Assembly: GCA_965231905.1 (NCBI GenBank)
Contig: CBDDOO010000001.1
Span: 930,001-994,000, forward strand
Source of the DNA: G963663315 sp965231905
GTDB lineage: Bacteria; Pseudomonadota; Gammaproteobacteria; Arenicellales; Poriferihabitantaceae
Reading direction: 5' to 3'
DNA: 64,000 nucleotides
Shown here: positions 52,876-60,392 of the stretch, piece by piece
Position numbering within the stretch: the stretch's first letter is position 1
Layout of the letters: each line of letters opens with the position of its first letter
The notes under the pieces: generated by a model
Databases searched by the model: none
Seen by the model: only the letters and a program-made list of their open reading frames with translations
What the model was told of the DNA's origin: nothing
Program-made: the position numbers and the translations under genes

Positions 52876-54075
52876 GGAATCTCTGATTAATCAGTTTCTA
52901 TTGTATAATTTTTGTACTTCATACTGACTGGAGATATTTCCGATGCGCCAGAGTACTTTTTCCGAAGCTGGATTTGACAAATACAAGAAACAGACGCGCA
53001 AGGAGCGTTTTCTGGATGAGATGGAGCAAATCATTCCGTGGGTGGAGTTGAATGCAGTCATCGAGCCTTTTTATCCCAAACCGCAAGGGGCAGGCCGCAG
53101 GCCGATTGGAATAGACCGGATGTTGCGGATTCACTTTCTGCAACACTGGTTCAGTCTTTCGGACCCGGCTGCCGAGGAAGCGTTGTACGATTCGTTGTCG
53201 ATGCGCCGGTTTGTGGGCATAGACCTGGGTCGGGAGCCGGCTCCCGACGAGACCACGATCTGCAAGTTTCGTCATCTGATGGAGAAGCATAACCTGGGGG
53301 AACGATTGTTCGGACTGGTCAATGAATATTTGGGTGAGAACGGACTGAAGGTGAATCGGGGTACGATCGTGGATGCCAGCATCATCTGCGCACCGAGTTC
53401 GACCAAGAACCGGGAGAAGAAACGAGACCCCCAGATGCACTCGACGCGCAAGGGGCAGCAATGGTACTTTGGTATGAAGGCGCATATCGGTGTGGACAGT
53501 CGCAGCAAGCTGATTCATTCGGTGGTGGCTACGCCGGCGAATGTTCATGATTCACAGGTTCTGCCGGAACTTCTGCACGGGAAAGAGACCCGTGTATGGG
53601 GAGACTCGGCCTATACGGGTCAGAAGGCGGTGATTTCACAGGTAGCGCCGGAGGCGAAGGATTTCACTCATTCGAAGGGGACGCGCTACCGCAAATTGAC
53701 GGAGAAGGAGCGCTTGAAGAATCGAACCAAGTCCCGGATACGGTCGAAGGTGGAACATCAGTTCGGTATTCTCAAGCGGCAGTTCGGTTTTACCCGGGTT
53801 CGTTACCGGGGGCTGGAGAAGAACACGCATCGACTGGTTGTGGCCTGTGCCTTAAGCAATCTGGTGATGGCGAAGAAAGTACTGTTGAGACAAAGGCGGT
53901 TGAAACTGCAGGCTACGTACGCCTGAAAAATGAAAAGAGGGGGAGAATGCTTGTATTTCCCCGCTCCCGCTCACTGATTCCGGGCCATTCTGTCTTTCAG
54001 ACCCACTCATATCCCGGATTTACAAAAATGACTACCCAAAATCCCCAAAACTCGTATTGTTCAGACTTTCCTTAA
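52872..54075 (+). mobile_element. IS5-family insertion sequence with TTAA target duplication
   Basis: The element spans 52876-54071 (1,196 bp). Its ends start GGAATCTCTGATTAAT on the left and GGAAAGTCTGAACAAT on the right (inverted), imperfect terminal repeats. TTAA flanks both sides (52872-52875 and 54072-54075) as a 4-bp target duplication, as in the IS5 group. It carries one transposase gene and appears complete. Removing it restores the fic reading frame exactly, which confirms the boundaries. Confidence 0.9.
52943..53926 (+). CDS. IS5-family transposase
   Basis: 327 residues with the DDE catalytic triad: Asp in TIVDASIICAP, Asp in VWGDSAYTGQK and Glu in SKVEHQFGILKRQFG followed by TRVRYRGL, typical of the IS5 family. 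The N-terminal domain has RRPIGIDRMLRIHFLQHWF. GGAG lies about 10 bases before the ATG. It is intact, so the element may still be mobile. Confidence 0.95.
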   Translation: MRQSTFSEAGFDKYKKQTRKERFLDEMEQIIPWVELNAVIEPFYPKPQGAGRRPIGIDRMLRIHFLQHWFSLSDPAAEEALYDSLSMRRFVGIDLGREPAPDETTICKFRHLMEKHNLGERLFGLVNEYLGENGLKVNRGTIVDASIICAPSSTKNREKKRDPQMHSTRKGQQWYFGMKAHIGVDSRSKLIHSVVATPANVHDSQVLPELLHGKETRVWGDSAYTGQKAVISQVAPEAKDFTHSKGTRYRKLTEKERLKNRTKSRIRSKVEHQFGILKRQFGFTRVRYRGLEKNTHRLVVACALSNLVMAKKVLLRQRRLKLQATYA

Positions 54076-54283
54076 GGGCGAACTCCAGATGATCTCCCGT
54101 CCCCTCTCCAGGCCAATAGGATTGAGGATAGATGGATTCCACCTGCCCATCCTTAATGGTAGAGCGCAATGTCCCGGTCGAACTGACAGAGGATGTGTGC
54201 CAGTTCGGCAAAGCGCTTAAGCCGTATCGCTTGGTCAGAAATGTATATCCCACCAACCGGTTCTGTTGCGTACCCAATGTCAT
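54076..54283 (-). pseudogene. Fic family protein, 5' part, upstream of the IS insertion
   Basis: From the ATG at 54283 (a GTG lies one codon earlier) the frame encodes about 70 residues ending GDHLEFALK, with the last codons bridging the TTAA. It joins in frame to YDGVNLGLL in the 3' part at 51560-52875. The HLEFALKYDGVNL junction agrees with the conserved N-terminal helix of this Fic subfamily. The upstream 190 bases are very AT-rich and probably hold the fic promoter. Confidence 0.8.
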
Positions 54284-54476
54284 CACATCTCAAAAAACAC
54301 TTAGAATCAGCCTGTAAATTAAAAATATAGTTATATTTGGAAAGATTTTCAAGAGAATTGTTTGTTTGTAGGGAATAATAAAAAAACGTGTTTCCATTTT
54401 TGAAAATGATTAAAACCAGATGTGTTACACAAAAAAGTATTATTCTGGTTAACTGGCCTCGATGAGAGGACAAGCC
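54284..54476. other. AT-rich intergenic stretch
   Basis: About 190 bases with long A and T runs separate the broken fic 5' end from the Old Yellow Enzyme fragment. It likely contains divergent promoters, but I cannot pick one with confidence. No RNA gene is seen. Confidence 0.4.
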
Positions 54477-54938
54477 ATGGATCATAAATCCCCGAACCCC
54501 AATCATGTTCTTCGAAGCCCGCTGGAGCTTCCTTGTGGCGCGACCCTGAAGAATCGACTGGCAAAGTCGGCGATGTCGGATTCGCTCGGTAACGGGGAGG
54601 GTGATTCCACCGAGGCGCAAGCTCGACTTTACGAGAGATGGGCGGAAGGCGGAGTTGCCGTGTCGATCATTGGTGAGGTTCAAGGAGACCCACGCTATCC
54701 GGAGAAACCCGGGAATCTGGCGCTCGGAGCGCGTAGCGACAGACAAGCGATCCAGCCACTGGTCCGCCGGGCTGTGATTGAGGGCGCTCATCTATGGCCG
54801 CAACTCGGTCATGCCGGCGCTCTGTCGCACCTGCCGATCAGTCAGCCGAAGGGGCCATCCGCGTTGAACCTCGAAGGTCTTCAATGCGCGGGTATGTCCG
54901 TTGCAGACATCCAGAAACTACGCCCCGGGGCGGGGTGA
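54477..54938 (+). pseudogene. Old Yellow Enzyme family oxidoreductase, N-terminal fragment
   Basis: 153 residues starting MDHKSPNPNHVL, preceded by AGAGGA at normal distance. The text LKNRLAKSAMSDSLG, then QARLYERWAEGGVAVSIIGEV, and HLWPQLGHAGA matches the first third of NADH:flavin oxidoreductases (FMN-binding barrel strands 1-3). Full proteins have about 350-400 residues, and here the match ends near SVADIQKL (about nt 54920). The rest is missing, so it is a truncated gene. Confidence 0.75.
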
Positions 54939-55084
54939 CGGCCTGGTACACCATGCGTCTGACCGCATTGGGAGAGGATAAAGAGGACACTTTCACGCTG
55001 GACCCGCAGGCCGCCATACGCATTTATGAAGAACGTGACGCGCAACGTTGCATCAAATGGCGGGAAAAATTTCCTGCCACGTAA
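54930..55084 (+). pseudogene. Unidentified gene fragment (about 45 codons)
   Basis: In another frame from the Old Yellow Enzyme fragment, the sequence reads as plausible protein (VTAWYTMRLTALGEDKEDTF, then LDPQAAIRIYEERD) and stops at 55084, where the truncated hipA begins on the other strand. It appears to be the end of a further gene joined at a recombination scar. Family unknown. Confidence 0.35.
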
Positions 55085-55269
55085 ACTTCAGGAGCGAAAT
55101 CCTCGTTTCGTAGAGGCAATGTGTGGGAAACGGCAAACCCGCCTTGTATCAGCCATTCCTCATCGTAACGAAAGCCAATTCGGCTCTGGGCGTTTCGCCA
55201 CAGGTAGCCAACGAGTCGTTGATTGTTCCAGACGTTCAGGCCGTCCGCATCAGGCATGGCTTTCTTCAT
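55085..55269 (-). pseudogene. HipA-type kinase, N-terminal fragment
   Basis: About 60 residues: LNVWNNQRLVGYLWRNAQ, then GFRYDEEWL and AVSHTLPLRNEDFAPE, matching the N-terminal subdomain of HipA serine/threonine kinases, which normally have about 400-440 residues. The match stops near nt 55087, where unrelated sequence begins on the other strand. The kinase domain is absent, so the toxin is dead. The start (55269, or the ATG at 55257) overlaps the hipB end, as in intact hipBA operons. Confidence 0.75.
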
Positions 55270-55534
55270 CTTGCGGTAATGGCGGTTTGAATACAGAACT
55301 CTCGCGGGGCTGGATAATCACTTCCAGTCCCAGAGTGCGTAATGCTTTCAGTACCTTGCCTACTTCGGCAGTTTCCTTGCCACGCTCGAATTCGGACAAG
55401 AAGCGGGCGCTCAGGTTGCCCAGGCCCGAGATGGTCTCTAATGTCAGCTTCCGCTGTTTTCGATGTATGCGCACCAGTTTACCGAGGTCCCCGGCAGATT
55501 GAATGGCGCCGTATTGCACTTGTTGTTTGGTCAT
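55250..55534 (-). CDS. hipB: HipB-type XRE antitoxin/repressor
   Basis: A 94-residue helix-turn-helix protein: GDLGKLVRIHRKQRKLTLETISGLGNLSARFLSEFERGKETAEVGKVLKAL covers the XRE domain at about residues 14-65, with a short C-terminal tail (VIIQPRESSVFKPPLP). It lies directly upstream of and overlaps the truncated hipA. The gene itself looks intact, so an active repressor may persist without its toxin. Two related operator-like sites lie upstream at 55551-55618. Confidence 0.85.
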   Translation of the reverse strand: MTKQQVQYGAIQSAGDLGKLVRIHRKQRKLTLETISGLGNLSARFLSEFERGKETAEVGKVLKALRTLGLEVIIQPRESSVFKPPLPQDEESHA

Positions 55535-55550
55535 AGAATGTGAAGAAAAA

Positions 55551-55618
55551 TTTATCGTACGGGAAAAAATAACATATCAAGTCCCCGAACACAATAAATT
55601 TTTACCGTGCGTGAAAAA
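55551..55618. promoter_or_regulatory. Paired HipB operator candidates
   Basis: Two 18-base sites, at 55551-55568 and 55601-55618, fit TTTAYCGTRCGKGAAAAA, with starts 50 bases apart. Each is an imperfect palindrome of a T-run, CG-rich core and A-run. They sit just upstream of hipB, where HipB autorepression sites are expected. A third copy occurs at 59382-59399. Confidence 0.6.
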
Positions 55619-55623
55619 TCCGT

Positions 55624-55692
55624 AATTCTCTGACGTGGTAGGCGACGGCCGGGTGTTGTAGTGTAATAACGGTCCGGTTCCAGCAGTTCTGG
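55624..55692 (-). pseudogene. Short remnant of a second fic gene
   Basis: On the minus strand these bases translate in one frame to ELLEPDRYYTTTPGRRLPRQ followed by RIT, matching ELLEPGRYHTTTPGRRIPRQ in the split fic gene (nt about 52620-52695). The base-level match is also strong. Nothing of the gene remains on either side. It marks a lost fic-like gene or a recombination junction. Confidence 0.7.
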
Positions 55693-55724
55693 ACAACTCG
55701 GTAGATTATGACAGGCTTCAGGCT

Positions 55725-57287
55725 TCAGGCCGGAACAACCTTTACCACCGACACATTCCTGTCTTTGGCGCGAAATGCTGTGCCAATCAGATGGATTGGC
55801 TCGCCCCGGTCCCGGTATTTTTCTGCGTAACCCTTTTTCTGTATCTGTTCAATGGCCAACCGGGCCGTTGAATCACTATCGTCTTCTCCATCGGTCATCT
55901 TGAACTCGAATACGAATACCTGGTTGCCGTGAAGTACCACCATGTCTGCCCGCCCCCTGCCGGATGAATCCTCCACCCGGAGGTCCAGGCCGATAGTGCG
56001 GAAGCAGGCATACAGCATGCCGGCGTACCAGGCCTCGTATCGGGCAGGGCCATTGCCTGTTTGCCACTGGTAGGGAATCCCTGCGAAGAATGATTTCAGG
56101 CGCTCCGCGAATCCGTCGAAGTCATTGTCGGACAGCAGGCGGCCAAGCTCCTTGCCATGGTCTGACACCTCCTTGCCTGATCGGCCCAGATAGCCCAGCA
56201 GCCCCTGGTTGACGCTCTGGCGTACTTCGAGATTGGGATAATCCAGCGTGTAGAATGTCAGGGCGCCGTCCTGCTCCATTTCCGTAATGGTCAGGTAGCC
56301 GGTCTGGAACAACAGCGCCTCAATGCTGATGTTCTCAATATCGAAATTGGATACCAATTCCTCATCGGTTACCCGGTTCTCCAGTTCCAATGGGCTGACT
56401 TCCCGCTCCACCATTGTCCGAAACAGGAAGGTGGGGGAACCGGTCTCGAACCAGTGGGCCTTGAAATTCCGGGTTGCGAACAACAGGAGCAGATCGAACG
56501 GATTATAGAGTTTCTCGTCTCCGAGCCAGTGATAGCCATTGTACCATTTCCGGACCTTGTTCCGGTCCAGTCCGGTCAGTTCCGGGGCGAACACCGTGTC
56601 CAGGTCTCTGTCGGTGTAGCCGCAAATGGTGGAGTAATCGGGATCAAGGCTGATATTTCGCAGGTTGTTCAGACCCGAAAAGAGGCTCACCCGGGAGAAC
56701 ATACTCACTCCGGTGACGAAGACGAAGCGGACATCGCGGGCGCTGCCCTTGATGATGCCGTAAAATCCCCGCAGGTAGTCCCGGTTGGCGACGGCCATTT
56801 CAGGCCGGTCGATCACATCCAGAATCGGCTTGTCGTATTCGTCGATCAGTACCACCACCTGTTGGCCGGTGGCCCGGTGCAGGTTATGCAGGAGATTCTG
56901 GAGCCGGTCCGGGCCGGTGAGACGCTCTGCCGCTCCCAGACCGGCATCCTGTTCGATCATCGCCAACTGGCTGATGATGTTGCTGTGGAGATTGCCCGGT
57001 TCGCTGTAGTTCCCGTCAAAACTCAATCGCACCACCGGGTACCTGACCGACCAGTCCCAGCGCTCATGGATGTCGAGATCCCGGAACAGGGGTTCGTTAC
57101 CTTCGAACAGTTCCCGTAATGTATCTATCAGAAGGCTTTTGCCGAACCGGCGCGGTCGGGACAGGAAATAATATCGCCCCTGGTTGACCAATCGCTGGAT
57201 ATGGGTGGTCTTGTCAACGTAGTAGAAATCCTGTTCCCGAATCGTGCGAAAATCCTGGATACCGATCGGGAGTTGATGGCGGGTCAT
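55725..57287 (-). CDS. AAA-like ATPase with C-terminal PD-(D/E)XK nuclease domain, copy 1
   Basis: 520 residues of the AAA-ATPase_like/DUF1703 family. The start MTRHQLPIGIQDFRTIRE is the family N-terminus. Walker A-type SRPRRFGKSLL is at residues 43-53, Walker B VVVLIDEYDKPILD near residue 149, and an arginine-containing VTGVSMFSRVSLFSGLNNL follows. The C-terminal nuclease motif is GRGRADMVVLHGNQVFVFEFKM (Asp, then Glu-x-Lys; written here as two strands). These proteins are often multicopy in symbionts and Bacteroidota, with no settled function. Downstream copy 2 is very similar. It lies 57 bases after the phd gene on the same strand. Confidence 0.85.
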   Translation of the reverse strand: MTRHQLPIGIQDFRTIREQDFYYVDKTTHIQRLVNQGRYYFLSRPRRFGKSLLIDTLRELFEGNEPLFRDLDIHERWDWSVRYPVVRLSFDGNYSEPGNLHSNIISQLAMIEQDAGLGAAERLTGPDRLQNLLHNLHRATGQQVVVLIDEYDKPILDVIDRPEMAVANRDYLRGFYGIIKGSARDVRFVFVTGVSMFSRVSLFSGLNNLRNISLDPDYSTICGYTDRDLDTVFAPELTGLDRNKVRKWYNGYHWLGDEKLYNPFDLLLLFATRNFKAHWFETGSPTFLFRTMVEREVSPLELENRVTDEELVSNFDIENISIEALLFQTGYLTITEMEQDGALTFYTLDYPNLEVRQSVNQGLLGYLGRSGKEVSDHGKELGRLLSDNDFDGFAERLKSFFAGIPYQWQTGNGPARYEAWYAGMLYACFRTIGLDLRVEDSSGRGRADMVVLHGNQVFVFEFKMTDGEDDSDSTARLAIEQIQKKGYAEKYRDRGEPIHLIGTAFRAKDRNVSVVKVVPA

Positions 57288-57343
57288 TGTCCGTGTTCTT
57301 TGGGTGGCGGAGTTTCCTGGATCATGGTCGATTTTTTATTGAT

Positions 57344-57607
57344 TCAATAAACCTGATTGTGGTGTGCTCGTTTCGTATGCTCATCAACGCTTTCAGTGTT
57401 ATAATTTCCATCTGCTATGTCTTTACGCGCTTCCTGAAGGGCAATGTCCAATTCGTACTCACGCAGTTTGTTATAGGTTTCAAAGTTGAGCACGACATAC
57501 TTGCGTTCACCACGCACGGTAATTATGGCTTCTCCGTCTTGCTGGAGCGCCGACTCGACAACGGACACGCCTTTGGTCTTGAGGTCGTTTGCTTTGATGC
57601 TGGTCAT
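57344..57607 (-). CDS. Phd/YefM-family antitoxin, no toxin partner
   Basis: 87 residues: MTSIKANDLKTKGVSVVESA, then GEAIITVRGERKYVVLNFETYNKLRE, matching Phd/YefM antitoxins (DNA-binding N-terminal half, toxin-neutralising C-terminal half). The expected RelE/ParE or Doc gene is not downstream: only 57 bases separate it from ATPase copy 1, and they hold just a 13-codon frame. Either the toxin was lost or the adjacent ATPase/nuclease is functionally linked. A perfect palindrome upstream probably mediates autoregulation. Confidence 0.88.
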   Translation of the reverse strand: MTSIKANDLKTKGVSVVESALQQDGEAIITVRGERKYVVLNFETYNKLREYELDIALQEARKDIADGNYNTESVDEHTKRAHHNQVY

Positions 57608-57628
57608 GAGTTCAAGCCCGTAGAGTTG

Positions 57629-57656
57629 TTAATAGTGCTGTAAATAATACTATTAA
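57629..57656. promoter_or_regulatory. Palindromic operator of the Phd-like gene
   Basis: Perfect 8-base arms TTAATAGT (57629-57636) and ACTATTAA (57649-57656) are separated by 12 bases and lie about 22 bases before the start codon. This fits the operator of an autoregulating antitoxin. Confidence 0.55.
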
Positions 57657-57756
57657 TGGTACTTTATATGGGTATGGCTTGTCATGGCTATAGTCGTTCT
57701 TCCTACCCGTTCTCACCAGTGGGCCGCGTTCGGTAGATTATGACATGTTTCAGGCT

Positions 57757-59322
57757 TCAGGCCGGAACAACCTTTACCACCGACACATTCCTGTCTTTGG
57801 CGCGAAATGCTATGCCAATCAGATGGATTGGTTCGCCCCGGTCCCGGTATTTTTCTGCGTAACCCTTTTTCTGTATCTGTTCAATGGCCAACCGGGCCGT
57901 TGAATCACTATCGTCTTCTCCATCGGTCATCTTGAACTCGAACACGAATACCTGGTTGCCGTGAAGTACCACCATGTCTGCCCGCCCCCTGCCGGATGAA
58001 TCCTCCACCCGGAGGTCCATACCGATGGTGCGGAAACAGGCATACAGCATGCCGGCGTACCAGGCCTCGTATCGGGCAGGGCCGTTGCCTGTTTGCCACT
58101 GGTAGGGAATCCCTGCGAAGAATGATTTCAGGCGATTTGCGAATCCGTCGAAGTCATTGTCGGACAGCAGACGGCCAAGCTCCTTGCCACGGTCTGACAC
58201 CTCCTTGCCCGAGCGGCCCAGATAGCCCAGCAGCCCCCGGTTCAGACTCTGGCGCACCTCGAAGTTGGGATAATCCAGCGTGTAGAAAGTCTGTGCGCCA
58301 TCCCACTCCTTTTCCGTAATGGTCAGGTAGCCGGTCTGGAACAGCAATGCGTCAATGGTGATGTTCTCAACATCAAAGGTCGATAGCAAATCTTCATCGG
58401 ATATACGATTCTCCAGTTCGATCGGACTGACTTCCCGTTCCATCATCATCCGGAACAAAAAGGTCGGCGAGCCGGTCTCGAACCAGTGAGACTTGAACTG
58501 ACGCTTGCGAAACAGCAACAGCAGATCAAACGGGTTGTACAGTTTCTCGTCTCCGAGCCAGTGATAGCCGTTATACCATTTACGGACTTCATCCTGATCA
58601 AGTCCCGGCAACTCCGGGGCAAACACGGTGTCCAAGTCTTTGCCGGTATAACCACAGATGGTAGCGAACTCCGGGTCAAGGCTGATATTGTCCAGGTTGT
58701 TCAGACCGGAAAACAGGCTGACTTTCGAGAACATACTCACTCCGGTGACGAAGACGAAGCGGACATCGCGGGCGCTGCCCTTGATGATGCCGTAGAATCC
58801 CCGCAGGTAGTCCCGGTTGGCGACGGCCATTTCGGGTCGGTCAATGACATCCAGAATCGGCTTGTCGTATTCGTCTACCAGCACTACAACCCGTTGGCCA
58901 GTAGCCCGGTGCAGACGGTTCAGAAGCAACCGCAGGCGTTCCGGACCCGAACCGGGAGACGGTTCCGGGTCAAGACCGGCGTTGCGTTCGATCATCGCCA
59001 GTTGATTGGCAATGCTGTGGGCAAGGTCTCCCGGCTCATCGTGTTTGCCGTCAAAACTGAGCCGCACCACCGGATACTGAGCCGACCAGTCCCAGCGCTC
59101 ATGGATGTCGAGACCCCGGAACAGGGGTTCATTGCCTTCGAACAATTCCTGCAAGGTATCGATCAGCAGACTCTTGCCGAACCGGCGCGGGCGGGACAGG
59201 AAATAGAAATCCCCCTGCTCAACCAGACGCCGGATATGCGAGGTCTTGTCTACATAGTAGCAATCCCGCTCCCGGATTCTGCGGAAAGACTGGATACCGA
59301 TCGGGAGTTGGCGGCGGTTCAT
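57757..59322 (-). CDS. AAA-like ATPase with C-terminal PD-(D/E)XK nuclease domain, copy 2
   Basis: 521 residues from MNRRQLPIGIQSFRRIRERD, the start equivalent to copy 1; the frame extends 12 codons further, to 59358. All motifs of copy 1 are present (SRPRRFGKSLL, VVVLVDEYDKPILD, ExK nuclease). The last 150 residues differ from copy 1 at only a handful of positions, and the shared block continues past the stop to the TCGGTAGATTATGACA sequence. The middle is more diverged (for example EWDGAQTFYTLDYPNFEVRQ against EQDGALTFYTLDYPNLEVRQ). This pattern suggests tandem duplication followed by patchy gene conversion. The upstream region holds an operator-like site shared with hipB. Confidence 0.85.
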   Translation of the reverse strand: MNRRQLPIGIQSFRRIRERDCYYVDKTSHIRRLVEQGDFYFLSRPRRFGKSLLIDTLQELFEGNEPLFRGLDIHERWDWSAQYPVVRLSFDGKHDEPGDLAHSIANQLAMIERNAGLDPEPSPGSGPERLRLLLNRLHRATGQRVVVLVDEYDKPILDVIDRPEMAVANRDYLRGFYGIIKGSARDVRFVFVTGVSMFSKVSLFSGLNNLDNISLDPEFATICGYTGKDLDTVFAPELPGLDQDEVRKWYNGYHWLGDEKLYNPFDLLLLFRKRQFKSHWFETGSPTFLFRMMMEREVSPIELENRISDEDLLSTFDVENITIDALLFQTGYLTITEKEWDGAQTFYTLDYPNFEVRQSLNRGLLGYLGRSGKEVSDRGKELGRLLSDNDFDGFANRLKSFFAGIPYQWQTGNGPARYEAWYAGMLYACFRTIGMDLRVEDSSGRGRADMVVLHGNQVFVFEFKMTDGEDDSDSTARLAIEQIQKKGYAEKYRDRGEPIHLIGIAFRAKDRNVSVVKVVPA

Positions 59323-59381
59323 GAAGGAAATCATGCCATCCAATGTGATCGTGCGCAAGCATTGTATCGGTACATTGAGTT

Positions 59382-59414
59382 TTTACCGCGCGTGAAAAAA
59401 TTGCGCGTGAAAAA
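59382..59414. promoter_or_regulatory. HipB-like operator sites between ATPase copy 2 and the secreted-protein gene
   Basis: The 18-base site at 59382-59399 matches the hipB upstream sites at 16-17 of 18 bases, and a second partial copy (GCGCGTGAAAAA, 59403-59414) follows and nearly abuts the -35 box at 59417. A repressor bound here would block the rightward promoter. Confidence 0.5.
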
Positions 59415-59416
59415 AT

Positions 59417-59446
59417 TTGACAAGACCTGCGACTGTGTTTTATTAT
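59417..59446 (+). promoter_or_regulatory. Strong sigma-70-type promoter
   Basis: TTGACA at 59417-59422 and TATTAT at 59441-59446 are separated by 18 bases. Predicted transcription starts near 59453, about 33 bases before the ATG at 59486. Confidence 0.7.
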
Positions 59447-59485
59447 TCTATGGAATATTCGCTTACCAGTGACCGAGGCATAGCC

Positions 59486-60142
59486 ATGAAACCAACAGAA
59501 CAAAATACTGATCTGCAGAAACGTCAACGAATCATCAAGAGCCTGGCCGTTGGAGGGGTCGCAATCACGGCATGGCATAAACCGATTATAAACAGCGTGA
59601 TATTGCCGGCCCATGCCCAGACCAGCGATGTTACCAGCAGCGCCAGTCCGAACACCAGTGAAGACGGTGGCGTGGACAGTGTTGCCACGGATAACGGTGG
59701 CGTTGCCGACATCAATCAACACCAGGGGCCCACCGGCGTGACCCCGTTCCCGGACGACGATCATCTGGAAGCAAGATTCAGGGTCCACCGCGTCTCAACC
59801 TCATGGGGTCCCATGCTCGTTAGCGTATGGGGATATAAGGGGGGGATCGCCTTTACGACTACAAATGATGGCGCTAGCATAACAGGGACTTTCGTCGCGG
59901 CCGGCGTCCCAGCGGGAACCGACCTGACAACCTGGTATATTGCCGCAGCGGTCAATATGAATGTACCTCATCATACGAGGACCCCTAGTGATTGTTATCA
60001 CCGTACCACCCATTCTCAGGCAAGCTCCGCGGGCACGTTTACAGTAACAGGCATTGCAACTCCAGCATCTGTTCAGCTTTTAGTCTACGAGTCTGCGACG
60101 GGAGCAGATTCCAGTATGCGCGCGCCATCATGCCGTGCTTAG
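59486..60142 (+). CDS. Secreted protein with a KPIINSVILPAHAQTS-type leader
   Basis: 218 residues from MKPTEQNTDLQKRQRIIK; GAGG seven bases upstream supports this ATG. The N-terminus has basic residues, a short hydrophobic stretch (SLAVGGVAITAW) and HKPIINSVILPAHAQTS, a leader pattern I associate with small exported proteins of proteobacteria. It is followed by a Ser/Asp/Gly-rich linker and a beta-rich domain (residues about 95-210) with two Cys (SDCYH and the PSCRA end) that could form a disulfide. The function is unknown. It has its own strong promoter and operator-like sites, unlike its decayed neighbours. Confidence 0.75.
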   Translation: MKPTEQNTDLQKRQRIIKSLAVGGVAITAWHKPIINSVILPAHAQTSDVTSSASPNTSEDGGVDSVATDNGGVADINQHQGPTGVTPFPDDDHLEARFRVHRVSTSWGPMLVSVWGYKGGIAFTTTNDGASITGTFVAAGVPAGTDLTTWYIAAAVNMNVPHHTRTPSDCYHRTTHSQASSAGTFTVTGIATPASVQLLVYESATGADSSMRAPSCRA

Positions 60143-60392
60143 GGTGGTAGGGTGATATAGCGGTCCGGCGTGTTCTTTGATGTAATCGCGCGCAAGCGAG
60201 GAGAGATCAATCGTTGAGGTTGGATCTCCGGATGCGGACTGAATGTCCGTAACCGGTCCGGCGCCGGACCCCGGTCGTGTCCTTCGGGTATGTATGCAAG
60301 AACCCCAGCATACGCAAAGAACGCAGGATTTAGCGACGTTCATGTTCACGCCGGGCACGGGTTCTTGCTCAGTCAATTCCTGTCTCCATAAA
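60143..60392. other. Intergenic stretch before tadA
   Basis: About 250 bases without a convincing gene. A minus-strand frame ends at 60128 with a protein-like C-terminus (SASGDPTSTIDLSSLARDYI), but it has no usable start outside tadA and may be a remnant. No clear promoter or terminator was recognised. Confidence 0.4.

Noticed and set aside
49439..60200. Integrated prophage or conjugative element
   Set aside because: No integrase, capsid, terminase, relaxase or secretion genes are present.
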